From: Dyadobacter pollutisoli
GTDB taxonomy: Bacteria > Bacteroidota > Bacteroidia > Cytophagales > Spirosomataceae
DNA length: 64,000 bases
Assembly: GCF_026625565.1 (NCBI RefSeq)
Contig: NZ_CP112998.1
Span: 7,104,501 to 7,168,500 of the forward strand
Direction of reading: 5' to 3'
Below are positions 40,283 to 48,685 of the stretch, piece after piece; the first letter of the stretch is position 1; every line of letters starts with the position of its first letter. The notes beneath the pieces were generated by a model. The model searched no databases. It was not told the DNA's origin and saw only the letters and a list, made by a program, of their open reading frames with translations. Position numbers and translations under genes: made by a program.

Positions 40283-43010
40283 AGCCGCGACTTCTAGATT
40301 TTGGTCTTTCGAACGGTGCTCTCACTGGTTCCTTTTCCGTGACATTATTTCTAGCCATTTGCTCGCGAAGCTGATGACGGACGGTGTCGTCATCAGAGTG
40401 TTTGGCCACAAGCTCAATGGCAGATTCCCGGTCACCGGCTTTCGATGCTTGCTGGATCAAGGCTTCTTTGTCATCGGTGTAGATCCGTGCGCCGTGACGG
40501 CCACGGGAGACCGAGACGTACATCTGTTTTAAATTGGTGGCACCGAAGCTTGAAGCGGGCACCGAAACAAAGACGCGATCAACGGTCTGACCCTGACTCG
40601 CATGACTGGTGATACAATGGGCATGGGCTATGTGGCCGTAATCTTTCGGCAATCGGTGGGATGATTGAGTTTTTGAATTCTCAACCTCAATATCCCCATT
40701 GTCATGGATCTGCCCCACTTTAAATATCTGCCCATTGCTCATCACATCTTTGTGTCGGTCGATACCATTGCGGGTTATGCGGATGCTGTCCCCCTTTGCC
40801 AGATCAATGGTTTCTTCGGCAAAAACGTCATAGTGTTCAGCGCGGTGAACAGGCAGGCTCAATTGCTTCTGTTCCTCATTTGCAATGATGATGTCCCGTT
40901 CGGTGCTTTCAACCACTTTCCATTGGCTTCCGCGTTTGATGCCAACCCCATTCTGACTGAACTGGATGATCTGGCCTTTCTCGATGTTGCGCCAATCCGT
41001 CTTCTGGGCAGCGGTAAAATTGAGGGCGGTCAAACGTCGTGTTTTGACATCTTGCTGATCGATCAATCCTTCCGCTTTCAGGGCGGTGCGGACGGCCTTG
41101 GTGACTAGTTCACCTTCCTGATGGGTTGGTGCAATGACAAGGGACGAATGCCCGCTTTTGACCGAGGAGAGATAGTCTCCGACAATACCCTGCTGCGGGT
41201 TTTCTTTATCGATTTCAGCGATAGCTCCCATTTTATCCAAATTGTGGAACGCGTCTTTTACCTTGCCATCGGACAAGAACTGAACCGTTTGCCGGTAAAG
41301 ATCATTTTGCTGGCGAAATATCTTGTTGACTTCCGCAGCCTTGATTTTCCCGACTTTGTTCAGGATACGAAGCGCATCGCCGCGTTGCACGGCGGTATGC
41401 TGTCTGGTATCCCCTCCCAGAATGAGCCGGGCGTTTTTTGTCGAGGCCAATTCAATCAGCGAGATCATATCTTTGTTTGATAATAGACCAGCTTCATCCA
41501 CCCAGAGTACCTGATTTTTAAGATCGTTCTGCAGCTGCTTGTCATTAAGCAGTTTACTGACGGTTTGAGCGTTTTCGAAACCATCCCCCTGCAAAACTTC
41601 CCTTGTCGTTTTTGCAATCGGGGCGACCACTGAAACCTTTTTTCCTGCGTTCTCCAGATGTTCCACTGCCTCCTTCATCAAGGTGGTTTTCCCCGTGCCG
41701 GCTCCGCCGCGTACGATGGAAATTCTGTCTGTAGTAGACAGGATGTGCTCGATTGCATTGCGCTGATCATCTTGCGCACGGATTTTCGGCAGCTTTTTGT
41801 ACAGTGGCAAAAGCTTCCCTTGTTCCCTTCGGGCAATCTTGACCATATAGCGTTCTTCGGCCAGGATCTCGTGCGTTGTGCAGAGCATCTCAGTATTTTC
41901 CTTGACGCGGATGATCCGCTCATCAGCTTCGAACGCTTCGTCGATGGTGCCCACTTTCGTTTGCTCATCGCCGATTGAATGGCGATAGGCAGCAGCGAGC
42001 AATTTTCGGTCCTGCTTGACCGAAGCTCGTTCAAATTCATGCGTTATTGCATGATCAATACATTCCTTGGCCGAATACCGCTCTTTATCCTTTTTAGGCG
42101 CAAAGCGTACCGCTTCGCTTCCTTCGCCATCACCGCTATTGCCTAATTCCCGGATCTGCCGCCGCCACTCGGCTTTGAGATCGGTCATCGTGTACCCTTT
42201 TTGTTTCTTTGAGCGCGTGCGCGCCCCCAGCTGATCCAGTTCTTTGGGATCAGTAATACCTTTTTCCTTTGCAAACCGTCCGATTTCATCGGTGCGTTTT
42301 GAAAAGTGCTTGGTAATACGGGCAGGGACACCGGCGATTTCAAAGGACTTTTTTGTCCTTTGAATATCATAGCCCAGATCGATCAACCGGTCCGAAAGCC
42401 GTTTGTGAAACATCGCCTGGTAATAGGGCATATCGCGTTTGATGTACCGGAAACGCGCCGCCTTGATCCGTTCTTCGTCCGGATCATAGGTCGCGTTAAA
42501 AACAATGCAGTGTGCGTGGAGGTGAGGGTCGGGGGCCAGCTTATCCGCTGGCCTTGCCGTCTGGTGAATAAACTGCCCCCACACAAGTTCTTCCGTATCC
42601 CGGTCTTCATCGCGCCCGTTCGTGCGGACACGTGTTTTCGCGTCGCTTTCGATATCGGCCATCGTTTCATTAACGGCTTCTTCGAAAGCATCCAACACAT
42701 GGGTGTCCTTCGAAAGTGCGTGCACAATCGAGACACTTTTCGGACAATGGAAATTGATATCATATCCGACGATACGGTTTTCCTTCATTCGCGGGGTTAA
42801 CTGTTCGCCAGTTTTGGGATCCAGGTTGTCGCACAAGGCATAAAATATGTCTTTGTCTGCATCACCGGAGATGCCTAAACGTTCAGCAAGTTTTCCCTTG
42901 ATTTTCCCTGCTAATTCTTGATCATCCAGGTAATAATCACCTTTTGAAAGTCCGTCGGTATAATAGGATTTCGCATTGTCCGAAGAGGATACTTGTATCA
43001 TTCGGATCAT
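40266..43010 (-). CDS. MobF-family relaxase/helicase (TrwC/TraI-like)
   Basis: 914-aa enzyme that nicks oriT and unwinds DNA for transfer. N-terminal relaxase domain: catalytic tyrosine pair in AKSYYTDG (residues about 14-16) and the histidine triad in APDPHLHAHCIVF (about 158-166). Central/C-terminal SF1 helicase domain: Walker A RGGAGTGKTTLM (about 434-443), Walker B LWVDEAGLL, GGDTRQHTAV, and the C-terminal SHASQGQTVDRVFV motif. The start is ATG 43010; the ATG at 43001 (MIQVSSSDNAKSYY) is equally plausible. This is the central transfer gene of the island. Its oriT is likely nearby but was not located. Confidence 0.9.
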   Translation of the reverse strand: MIRMIQVSSSDNAKSYYTDGLSKGDYYLDDQELAGKIKGKLAERLGISGDADKDIFYALCDNLDPKTGEQLTPRMKENRIVGYDINFHCPKSVSIVHALSKDTHVLDAFEEAVNETMADIESDAKTRVRTNGRDEDRDTEELVWGQFIHQTARPADKLAPDPHLHAHCIVFNATYDPDEERIKAARFRYIKRDMPYYQAMFHKRLSDRLIDLGYDIQRTKKSFEIAGVPARITKHFSKRTDEIGRFAKEKGITDPKELDQLGARTRSKKQKGYTMTDLKAEWRRQIRELGNSGDGEGSEAVRFAPKKDKERYSAKECIDHAITHEFERASVKQDRKLLAAAYRHSIGDEQTKVGTIDEAFEADERIIRVKENTEMLCTTHEILAEERYMVKIARREQGKLLPLYKKLPKIRAQDDQRNAIEHILSTTDRISIVRGGAGTGKTTLMKEAVEHLENAGKKVSVVAPIAKTTREVLQGDGFENAQTVSKLLNDKQLQNDLKNQVLWVDEAGLLSNKDMISLIELASTKNARLILGGDTRQHTAVQRGDALRILNKVGKIKAAEVNKIFRQQNDLYRQTVQFLSDGKVKDAFHNLDKMGAIAEIDKENPQQGIVGDYLSSVKSGHSSLVIAPTHQEGELVTKAVRTALKAEGLIDQQDVKTRRLTALNFTAAQKTDWRNIEKGQIIQFSQNGVGIKRGSQWKVVESTERDIIIANEEQKQLSLPVHRAEHYDVFAEETIDLAKGDSIRITRNGIDRHKDVMSNGQIFKVGQIHDNGDIEVENSKTQSSHRLPKDYGHIAHAHCITSHASQGQTVDRVFVSVPASSFGATNLKQMYVSVSRGRHGARIYTDDKEALIQQASKAGDRESAIELVAKHSDDDTVRHQLREQMARNNVTEKEPVRAPFERPKSRSRGYEPGI

Positions 43011-43175
43011 GACAAAGCGTTGTATACGTGTTCGTATCGACTTTGGTATTTTTCTATTTTTGTTACAGAACTATAACTTCCGTTAAGCGTTCAGAGCGCA
43101 TATCGGGGCCTTTTCAGGGGGATGGGTTCCGTAAATACTTTTTCCACAGACATCTGCCCTAAGAGTGCTTAGGCA

Positions 43176-43952
43176 TTACATCGCGTCCACAGTTTCTTCT
43201 TCCTCCATAAAGGTGTCGGCAACTTTTCGGCGTGCTTCGGGATCTGCGGGACGGCGTCCATAATAATTAACACCACGCGTATTGTTAGGATCTACACCGT
43301 CAACAAATGCATTGTAAAGCTCCTGGTTGCAAATCAATTCGTCGATTTTATCCATGACAAAATTGTCCCCAACGCTGTATGCCGCCATGTAGCTGAATGA
43401 ATAGACTATGCTGCATACGACGATCAGAATACCGACAATCTGACCAAAGAGCATAAAGAAAAATCCGATGATGAAGAAGAACAAAGGCTCAAACAGGGTC
43501 TCGATCATGCGACTGTCCACGCGCTTTCCGTTAATGACGATGGTATAAAATAAGGGGTGGATACGTCCTGATGAAAGACTGAAACGGGCAAAGTCAAATA
43601 CACTGGGGAGGCGTTTGACTTCTTGTCTCCGTCGAAAAGCGCAGTAAAGAAACCCTGCAAGAAACAAGTACCAGGTAATGTTGCCCATGAGGAATTCTTT
43701 GGGATCAAAACCGCCATAATAGCTGCTTGAACCCAAAGCTGAAATCAAGAGGGGCGTAACGGCAAGCAGGACAAACATGATAATCGAACTGGAGAACGAG
43801 AAATACCGCTCGCCAAAGTTGGTGCGGATGAACACTTCAAGTAACAATCGCGGCCAGGACGCAATAGCGGTAAAAAGATCAAAGAAGAAATTTTTGACCG
43901 GGTTTGAACGATGCAGTACTGTGCGGTAATACAGGTTTTTTTTCATAGTCAT
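43176..43952 (-). CDS. Polytopic membrane protein next to the coupling protein, 258 aa
   Basis: About four hydrophobic segments (IIMFVLLAVTPLLISALG; NITWYLFLAGFLYCAF; FFFIIGFFFMLFGQIVGILIVV; SFSYMAAYS), with a charged C-terminus ending EEEETVDAM. The gene starts 27 bp downstream of the coupling-protein gene, so it probably helps seat the coupling protein in the inner membrane, as small membrane partners do in other mobilization systems (inference). Not recognised as a named family. Start ATG at 43952. Confidence 0.65.
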   Translation of the reverse strand: MTMKKNLYYRTVLHRSNPVKNFFFDLFTAIASWPRLLLEVFIRTNFGERYFSFSSSIIMFVLLAVTPLLISALGSSSYYGGFDPKEFLMGNITWYLFLAGFLYCAFRRRQEVKRLPSVFDFARFSLSSGRIHPLFYTIVINGKRVDSRMIETLFEPLFFFIIGFFFMLFGQIVGILIVVCSIVYSFSYMAAYSVGDNFVMDKIDELICNQELYNAFVDGVDPNNTRGVNYYGRRPADPEARRKVADTFMEEEETVDAM

Positions 43953-43979
43953 AGAAGGGTAAAAGTGGAACTGATATGT

Positions 43980-45494
43980 TTAGGGTTGATAATTCTGGTT
44001 AAAGTTCATCTTGAGATGATTGCGGTTTCCGAACAATGTATCCCCCTGCCTGTGCATATACCCTTCTACGATAAATTTGTTCTGAGGCCCTCCGGTCTTG
44101 AGCTGAATGAGTTGTTCTGATCTTACGGCATGTTCCAGAACAACCGATTTTGATACGCTTTTTGAATATTGTTGTGTGAGGCCGGTTTGATCGGACTCAT
44201 TAATAAAGTAAATTTTCCCGATCAGATTTGACGCATAGGAGTTTGTCTCAATATCCGCGTTCGCATGAAAAATTTTTGTGCTGAGTGTGCCAAGGAAGCT
44301 TTTGACACGTTGTTCTGATTTTTCGCCTCCCATGGATGCGAAATAATTTGGGAGATTTTGCGAGATATAGACCGTTGCAATCCTGCTGCTCCTTGCGGTA
44401 GCCTGATAACTTGCATCGTGCTCATGGAGAAAGTTTTGCGCTTCATCCGCCCAGAGAAACATTGGCCGCGAATTTTCGTTGACATTTCTTTTTTCCATTG
44501 CCTGTTGCCAGATGTATTTAAAAAGTACCTGGCAATCTCTTCCGACCTTGTGATAGATTTTTACAGGAAGGTTCAAAAGAATGATTTTACCGTTCAGGCT
44601 ATCTTCCGGGGTCACAGTCGATCCGTACTTACAAAACAGAGAATAAATCGGTTCTCGAAGCAACCTGAATAAAAATCCGGAAAAGGAGAAGTCTATGATC
44701 GAACGGGTTTTCTCATTGAGGGTAATGAGGTTATCCGTAAAAAACTGGTCTACAAATCGAAGTACGCGTGATTGTGGTACTGCATCGAACATCTCCGCTT
44801 CGTAACCGGTGGGGTCTTCCATCATACGTTCACGGAATTCATCAGACTGGCTTTTTTCCCACGCGTCGATTTTTTCGACCACATTTCTACTTGCAAGGCG
44901 CAGCGCTTTTTGAAACGCTTTGTTTTCGTCGCCTGGCGTTTCAATGATGACACCATCCTGGCTTTTAGGGACAGACAGCACGATATCATACATCTGTTGA
45001 ATGGACACTTTGCCATAGGCGAGCCTGCAAAGATCGATCACATTAAAAATGAGCAAGTCCAGAGCAGTCTCCCAAAATGCGTCATCGGTTTTACCACCAC
45101 CTTTGGAATCCCCGGCACGGATGACCGTCTTGAGTACATCGACAATATTTTCGGTGATCGCATCTTTGCCGTCAGCATTAGCTGAAACATATTGAAGAAA
45201 ATTGAAGCTATGATCGCCACCTGGTTCAATGCAAATAAGGTCTTTCTCACGGTTAGCAATTTTACAGTACTGTTGCCATGCCTGCTTTTCGTCCGGCTTT
45301 ACTGTCAGTACCAATCCGCCAAATCCAGCAGACAAATATTTCAACGCAAGCATACGTCCTGATCCAGATGTTTTGCCAGATCCTATGCCGCCGAAAATTT
45401 GGACGCCTTCAACGGCGTGGCGTAAAGTCCACGAACTTTTTTCGTTGCTTGAGGCCAGCTCAATGATTGGCCGGTCTAAATCGAACGGATTCAT
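43980..45494 (-). CDS. VirD4/TraD-like type IV coupling ATPase
   Basis: 504-aa AAA+/RecA-like coupling protein that recruits relaxosomes to a secretion channel. Walker A is GGIGSGKTSGSG (35-46) and Walker B is MFLWADEAQNFLHEH (about 345-358); the TraM-recognition-type C-terminal domain follows. Unlike VirD4, it has no N-terminal transmembrane helices; the adjacent membrane protein may replace them. The start is the ATG at 45494. With MobF and no channel genes, it points to a mobilizable element that borrows a conjugative partner's T4SS. Confidence 0.88.
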   Translation of the reverse strand: MNPFDLDRPIIELASSNEKSSWTLRHAVEGVQIFGGIGSGKTSGSGRMLALKYLSAGFGGLVLTVKPDEKQAWQQYCKIANREKDLICIEPGGDHSFNFLQYVSANADGKDAITENIVDVLKTVIRAGDSKGGGKTDDAFWETALDLLIFNVIDLCRLAYGKVSIQQMYDIVLSVPKSQDGVIIETPGDENKAFQKALRLASRNVVEKIDAWEKSQSDEFRERMMEDPTGYEAEMFDAVPQSRVLRFVDQFFTDNLITLNEKTRSIIDFSFSGFLFRLLREPIYSLFCKYGSTVTPEDSLNGKIILLNLPVKIYHKVGRDCQVLFKYIWQQAMEKRNVNENSRPMFLWADEAQNFLHEHDASYQATARSSRIATVYISQNLPNYFASMGGEKSEQRVKSFLGTLSTKIFHANADIETNSYASNLIGKIYFINESDQTGLTQQYSKSVSKSVVLEHAVRSEQLIQLKTGGPQNKFIVEGYMHRQGDTLFGNRNHLKMNFNQNYQP

Positions 45495-45609
45495 AGATGC
45501 GCATGCTTAACGATGTAACTGATAGAGGATTAATTCAAAAATATAAATTATATAACTAGTTCTACAAATCGTTCAAATCAAAAATCTGAAAAACTTATTT
45601 AACGGTAAA

Positions 45610-46302
45610 TCAGCTATTTCCATGGAGAGGGGAGCTATATGCAGCATCTTGCCCATACTGCAAGAGCACCTCGCGATACTTAATCAGGGTAATGGCCTTG
45701 TAGTCTATTGCAGTGATCGTTTCCGGGAATTCGAATGTGTCATCGGTCATGAGATCATGCATCCACATTTCTGCTATAAGGGAATGTTCTAGTTTAGGTT
45801 CGTACCCAAGAAAAAGAGATAGGCGCTCTTTTACTGCCTGTCTGAAAACAACATAGTTGTCCTTGTAATTTTGATAAATGCTTTCATCGTAAACACGGCA
45901 CGTATTGTGTCTCATATCCCAATTGCGGATCAGTTTAATCTGCTGATCAGCTTTGCTCAGGAATTCCTGATCGCTTAAAACGCCAGTCCGATGGCTTTGG
46001 ATAAATGCACGCAGGAATGGGACAAATGTAATGGCTACACTTTCGTGAGGCAGATAACCTAAACGGCGCTCAATAAGGTCTTCTGTCGCTTCTTTAAGGT
46101 CGGGGAGGACTGTCTCATTTAAAACAAAATCCTTCCAGCTTACACAGTGCCGGTTGCCTTCGGAGACTGCTTGTGCGTAAGCCTTCTCAAAGCGTTCGAC
46201 ATTGCCACCATAGACTTCATTGATAGTTTTTTCGCGCCAATCCATTTTCGACCATCCAGTTTTTGGGACATTTGCAATATTGATTATATTAGCATAACTC
46301 AT
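45610..46302 (-). CDS. Hypothetical protein, 230 aa
   Basis: Mostly helical, acidic protein without a recognised domain; begins MSYANIINIANVPKTGWSKM and contains WDMRHNTCRVYDESIYQNY. Start ATG 46302, 32 bp from the divergently transcribed 253-aa gene, so both promoters share a very short intergenic region. It lies upstream of the coupling protein and is probably an accessory transfer gene. Confidence 0.55.
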   Translation of the reverse strand: MSYANIINIANVPKTGWSKMDWREKTINEVYGGNVERFEKAYAQAVSEGNRHCVSWKDFVLNETVLPDLKEATEDLIERRLGYLPHESVAITFVPFLRAFIQSHRTGVLSDQEFLSKADQQIKLIRNWDMRHNTCRVYDESIYQNYKDNYVVFRQAVKERLSLFLGYEPKLEHSLIAEMWMHDLMTDDTFEFPETITAIDYKAITLIKYREVLLQYGQDAAYSSPLHGNS

Positions 46303-46334
46303 CTATCAGTCAAGTAAATACCTTCCAAAAGACC

Positions 46335-47096
46335 ATGGATAACGACAATATCTATCCTCCAGGATACGACGATCTCGACAAATTAATGCGCGATGCGAAG
46401 GCCCAGATTCAGCAGATCGAAATTCAAATCAATAACGCCGAAAGAGACAAAGGCCCACAAAACCGTCTTGATCCTCCTGGGTATGGTAAGGGCACGCCTG
46501 CAAATCCTCAGAAAACAATCGCAGATCTTAAGCAAGAGATTGAAGGCATTAAAACCAGTACCCTCTCGGCGGTTGAAAAACGAACAAAAGGCATTGACCC
46601 AAAAATGTCCAAAGGGATGAGAGAGAAAAGTCTTAACGAGCTATATCCGAATACTTTTGAAGGCATGGATAAAAAGGAAATGGAGGCTCAGAGAGGAAAG
46701 CCAAAAGATTTGGAAGTATCCCAGGATTTTGTTGATGCCCAGATAAAGGATCACAAGAAGATGGAGGCTGAAAAAGAAAACATGGTAGCTAAGGGGACGG
46801 AAAGTCAGAAAGAAAAACCGATGTCTATGTCCGCGCGGTTTTCTCAGTCACTGGGTTACACAAAAACACTAAACGAAGCCGACCTAGCCAGGGGTAAAGA
46901 TAAGTCAGCGGAAATGCCTACGGCAGAAGCGTTTAGTGACAATAAAAAGGAAGTTGTAGAAAAAGATAAGCCCCTGTCTATGTCTGCAAATTTTACGCAG
47001 TCATTGGGCTACAACAAAATGAAACAAGGGGCAGAAACTGCCATCAGCAAGTCGCCTGTGAAATCACCTAATAAGGGCGGAATGGATCGCGATTGA
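46335..47096 (+). CDS. Low-complexity charged protein with duplicated MSA...SLGY motif
   Basis: 253-aa Lys/Glu-rich protein, probably elongated or disordered. Residues 16-75 form coiled-coil-like helix (AKAQIQQIEIQINNAERD). Two near-identical motifs stand 51 residues apart: KPMSMSARFSQSLGYTK (161-177) and KPLSMSANFTQSLGYNK (212-228). A short PPGY motif also occurs twice (8-11; 47-50). No enzyme residues. The repeated motif could be a docking peptide for the transfer apparatus; inference only. Start ATG 46335. Confidence 0.6.
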   Translation: MDNDNIYPPGYDDLDKLMRDAKAQIQQIEIQINNAERDKGPQNRLDPPGYGKGTPANPQKTIADLKQEIEGIKTSTLSAVEKRTKGIDPKMSKGMREKSLNELYPNTFEGMDKKEMEAQRGKPKDLEVSQDFVDAQIKDHKKMEAEKENMVAKGTESQKEKPMSMSARFSQSLGYTKTLNEADLARGKDKSAEMPTAEAFSDNKKEVVEKDKPLSMSANFTQSLGYNKMKQGAETAISKSPVKSPNKGGMDRD

Positions 47097-47107
47097 ATGA
47101 CATGACA

Positions 47108-47377
47108 TTATTTGTCCAGATCCTTGCCACGGTTGAGAGATTTAATAGGGCTAGGTTTGACCTTTTCCGATGGTTCTGCTTTCAGCCAAGAGGGGCGAAG
47201 TTCTCTCATTTGTTCGTGTGTATATTCCCTTCTACCATCCTGAAACCCTTTGCCTCGTTCTGATTCATTTTTGACTTTCGATAACTTATCTGCAAGATCA
47301 GGTAGATGTTGAGCAAGCGTATAGCCTTCATTGAAGCCTTTCAAATAGTCAGGATCTATTTTGTCGTATTCCTCCAT
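47108..47377 (-). CDS. Hypothetical protein, 89 aa
   Basis: Begins MEEYDKIDPDYLKGFNEGY and contains GKGFQDGRREY; the tail KVKPSPIKSLNRGKDLDK resembles the SPVKSPNKGG tail of the converging 253-aa protein. Only 2 bp downstream of the HTH gene, so co-transcribed with it. Not recognised. Confidence 0.55.
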   Translation of the reverse strand: MEEYDKIDPDYLKGFNEGYTLAQHLPDLADKLSKVKNESERGKGFQDGRREYTHEQMRELRPSWLKAEPSEKVKPSPIKSLNRGKDLDK

Positions 47378-47379
47378 GG

Positions 47380-47649
47380 CTAAAAAGTGTTTCGAGCGTT
47401 TTGGTTGAGATAGGTGTCAATTGAGTCACGGTCATACAGAATGATTTTCTTTTGCGGCTGGGAAAAGCGGATCTTTCCTTCGTCGCGAAGTTTCTGCAAA
47501 CTTGCCTTAGATTTTATATTTAACAGACGCATTGTCTCATCACCTGCAATCCACTTATCTTGTGTTTGAGCGGACTTTTCCTTCAGACGACTGACGACTT
47601 GTTCAATAAGTTCGTAGAATGCTGATTCTTCGAGACAGATCACTTGCAT
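47380..47649 (-). CDS. Helix-turn-helix DNA-binding protein (excisionase-like)
   Basis: 89-aa protein with an HTH_17-like C-terminal half (GDETMRLLNIKSKASLQKLRDEGKIRF then KKIILYDRDSIDTYLNQ). Such proteins regulate or excise integrative elements; Bacteroidota elements usually carry several. Start ATG 47649. Leads a two-gene unit with the 89-aa gene downstream. Confidence 0.75.
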   Translation of the reverse strand: MQVICLEESAFYELIEQVVSRLKEKSAQTQDKWIAGDETMRLLNIKSKASLQKLRDEGKIRFSQPQKKIILYDRDSIDTYLNQNARNTF

Positions 47650-47795
47650 AAAATAAATGCAGATTAAGGCAAATAAAGACGCCGATGCTATCAGTCGCTT
47701 AGCCTTCTAAAGGGAATGAATGCATTAGCTTTACTGATTGACGTGTAGACTAATTCGCATAGAGTATTTCATTACTAGGCGTTCATCTTCGAAGG

Positions 47796-48677
47796 CTACT
47801 GATATTCAGCCAAGGAAAGAAGTTGGTCGTCAATAAATGTTAGGCCGCAGCGTTTTGGGAGATTCACACGATCGGAAAATATGAAAATTTCTTTTCCCTT
47901 GTAATTTCGTGCGGCAGAGTATTGTAAGTCATAACTAAAACTTCTTCGTTCAGGATAGAGATCGGCTATGGTAGGAACTGAGTCGTAAGATAGAATCCAC
48001 CGGTGGTGGATCTCTGTCTGAATGCATTCAGCAATTCGAGCGTGGTCGTCTTTGGAATATGAATTTAAATACAAATCTTTTGCCTTGTTATAATACGGTG
48101 GGTCTAAGTATATCAAACAATTTTCCGGCAGTTCGGGAATATACTTAGTGATGTATTCCTCTGCATCCAGATTTGATATATTTAACCCGTCTGCGTGAAT
48201 TCCAATCAATTCTATTCGCCGGATGAGGTCATTCCTAGAAAAGCGTGCGTCCATTTTGTAATTACCATTCTGATTTACTCCGCCAATTAATCCAGCGTTC
48301 AGAACTCCAGAGCGGTTAACTCTGTTCAGGTAAAACGTAGAAAACCCAACCTCAAAGAGGTCAAAATCTGATGGGTTTTTGACTATCTCTCTACGAAACT
48401 TCCACTCATTAACATCTAACGAGGCCGCTGAAATGCGTCTGCAAAGCTCGTCGCTGTGATGTTTGACGGTGTGCCAAAAAGCATATATGCGGATGTCTGA
48501 GTCATTTAAGTGAATGTTTTTTATTCTCCTAGAAAGGAGAAGTTCCAAAGCAACTCCAGCGCCGCCGGCAAAGGGTTCGACATAATGTCCGTCGATACTA
48601 TTGCATTCGAGTATTTCAACAATAAACGGAGTCAACTTTTGTTTTCCTCCTGGGTATCGTAATGGTGTTCTGTTCAT
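47796..48677 (-). CDS. D12-class adenine-N6 DNA methyltransferase (Dam-like)
   Basis: 293-aa SAM-dependent methyltransferase of the alpha/D12 class. The N-terminal LRYPGGKQKL and SAM-binding FAGGAGVALELLL motifs and the catalytic DPPY (LIYLDPPYYNKAKDLY, about 188-202) are in the D12 order. The recognition sequence cannot be told. It starts 8 bp after the ParB-like gene, so the two form an operon. No typical restriction endonuclease lies beside it, so it is an orphan or part of an unusual modification-based system. Confidence 0.9.
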   Translation of the reverse strand: MNRTPLRYPGGKQKLTPFIVEILECNSIDGHYVEPFAGGAGVALELLLSRRIKNIHLNDSDIRIYAFWHTVKHHSDELCRRISAASLDVNEWKFRREIVKNPSDFDLFEVGFSTFYLNRVNRSGVLNAGLIGGVNQNGNYKMDARFSRNDLIRRIELIGIHADGLNISNLDAEEYITKYIPELPENCLIYLDPPYYNKAKDLYLNSYSKDDHARIAECIQTEIHHRWILSYDSVPTIADLYPERRSFSYDLQYSAARNYKGKEIFIFSDRVNLPKRCGLTFIDDQLLSLAEYQ

Positions 48678-48685
48678 CTAACGGG

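Noticed and set aside
40704..41108. Open frames on the plus strand through the relaxase gene (also 41121-41480 and 42306-42800)
   Set aside because: High GC-biased shadows of the MobF gene; no start context or motif.
43011..43175. Region upstream of the relaxase considered as oriT
   Set aside because: Only a weak short inverted repeat (ATACG...CGTAT) is visible; no nic-like motif can be supported without comparison to known MobF oriT sites.
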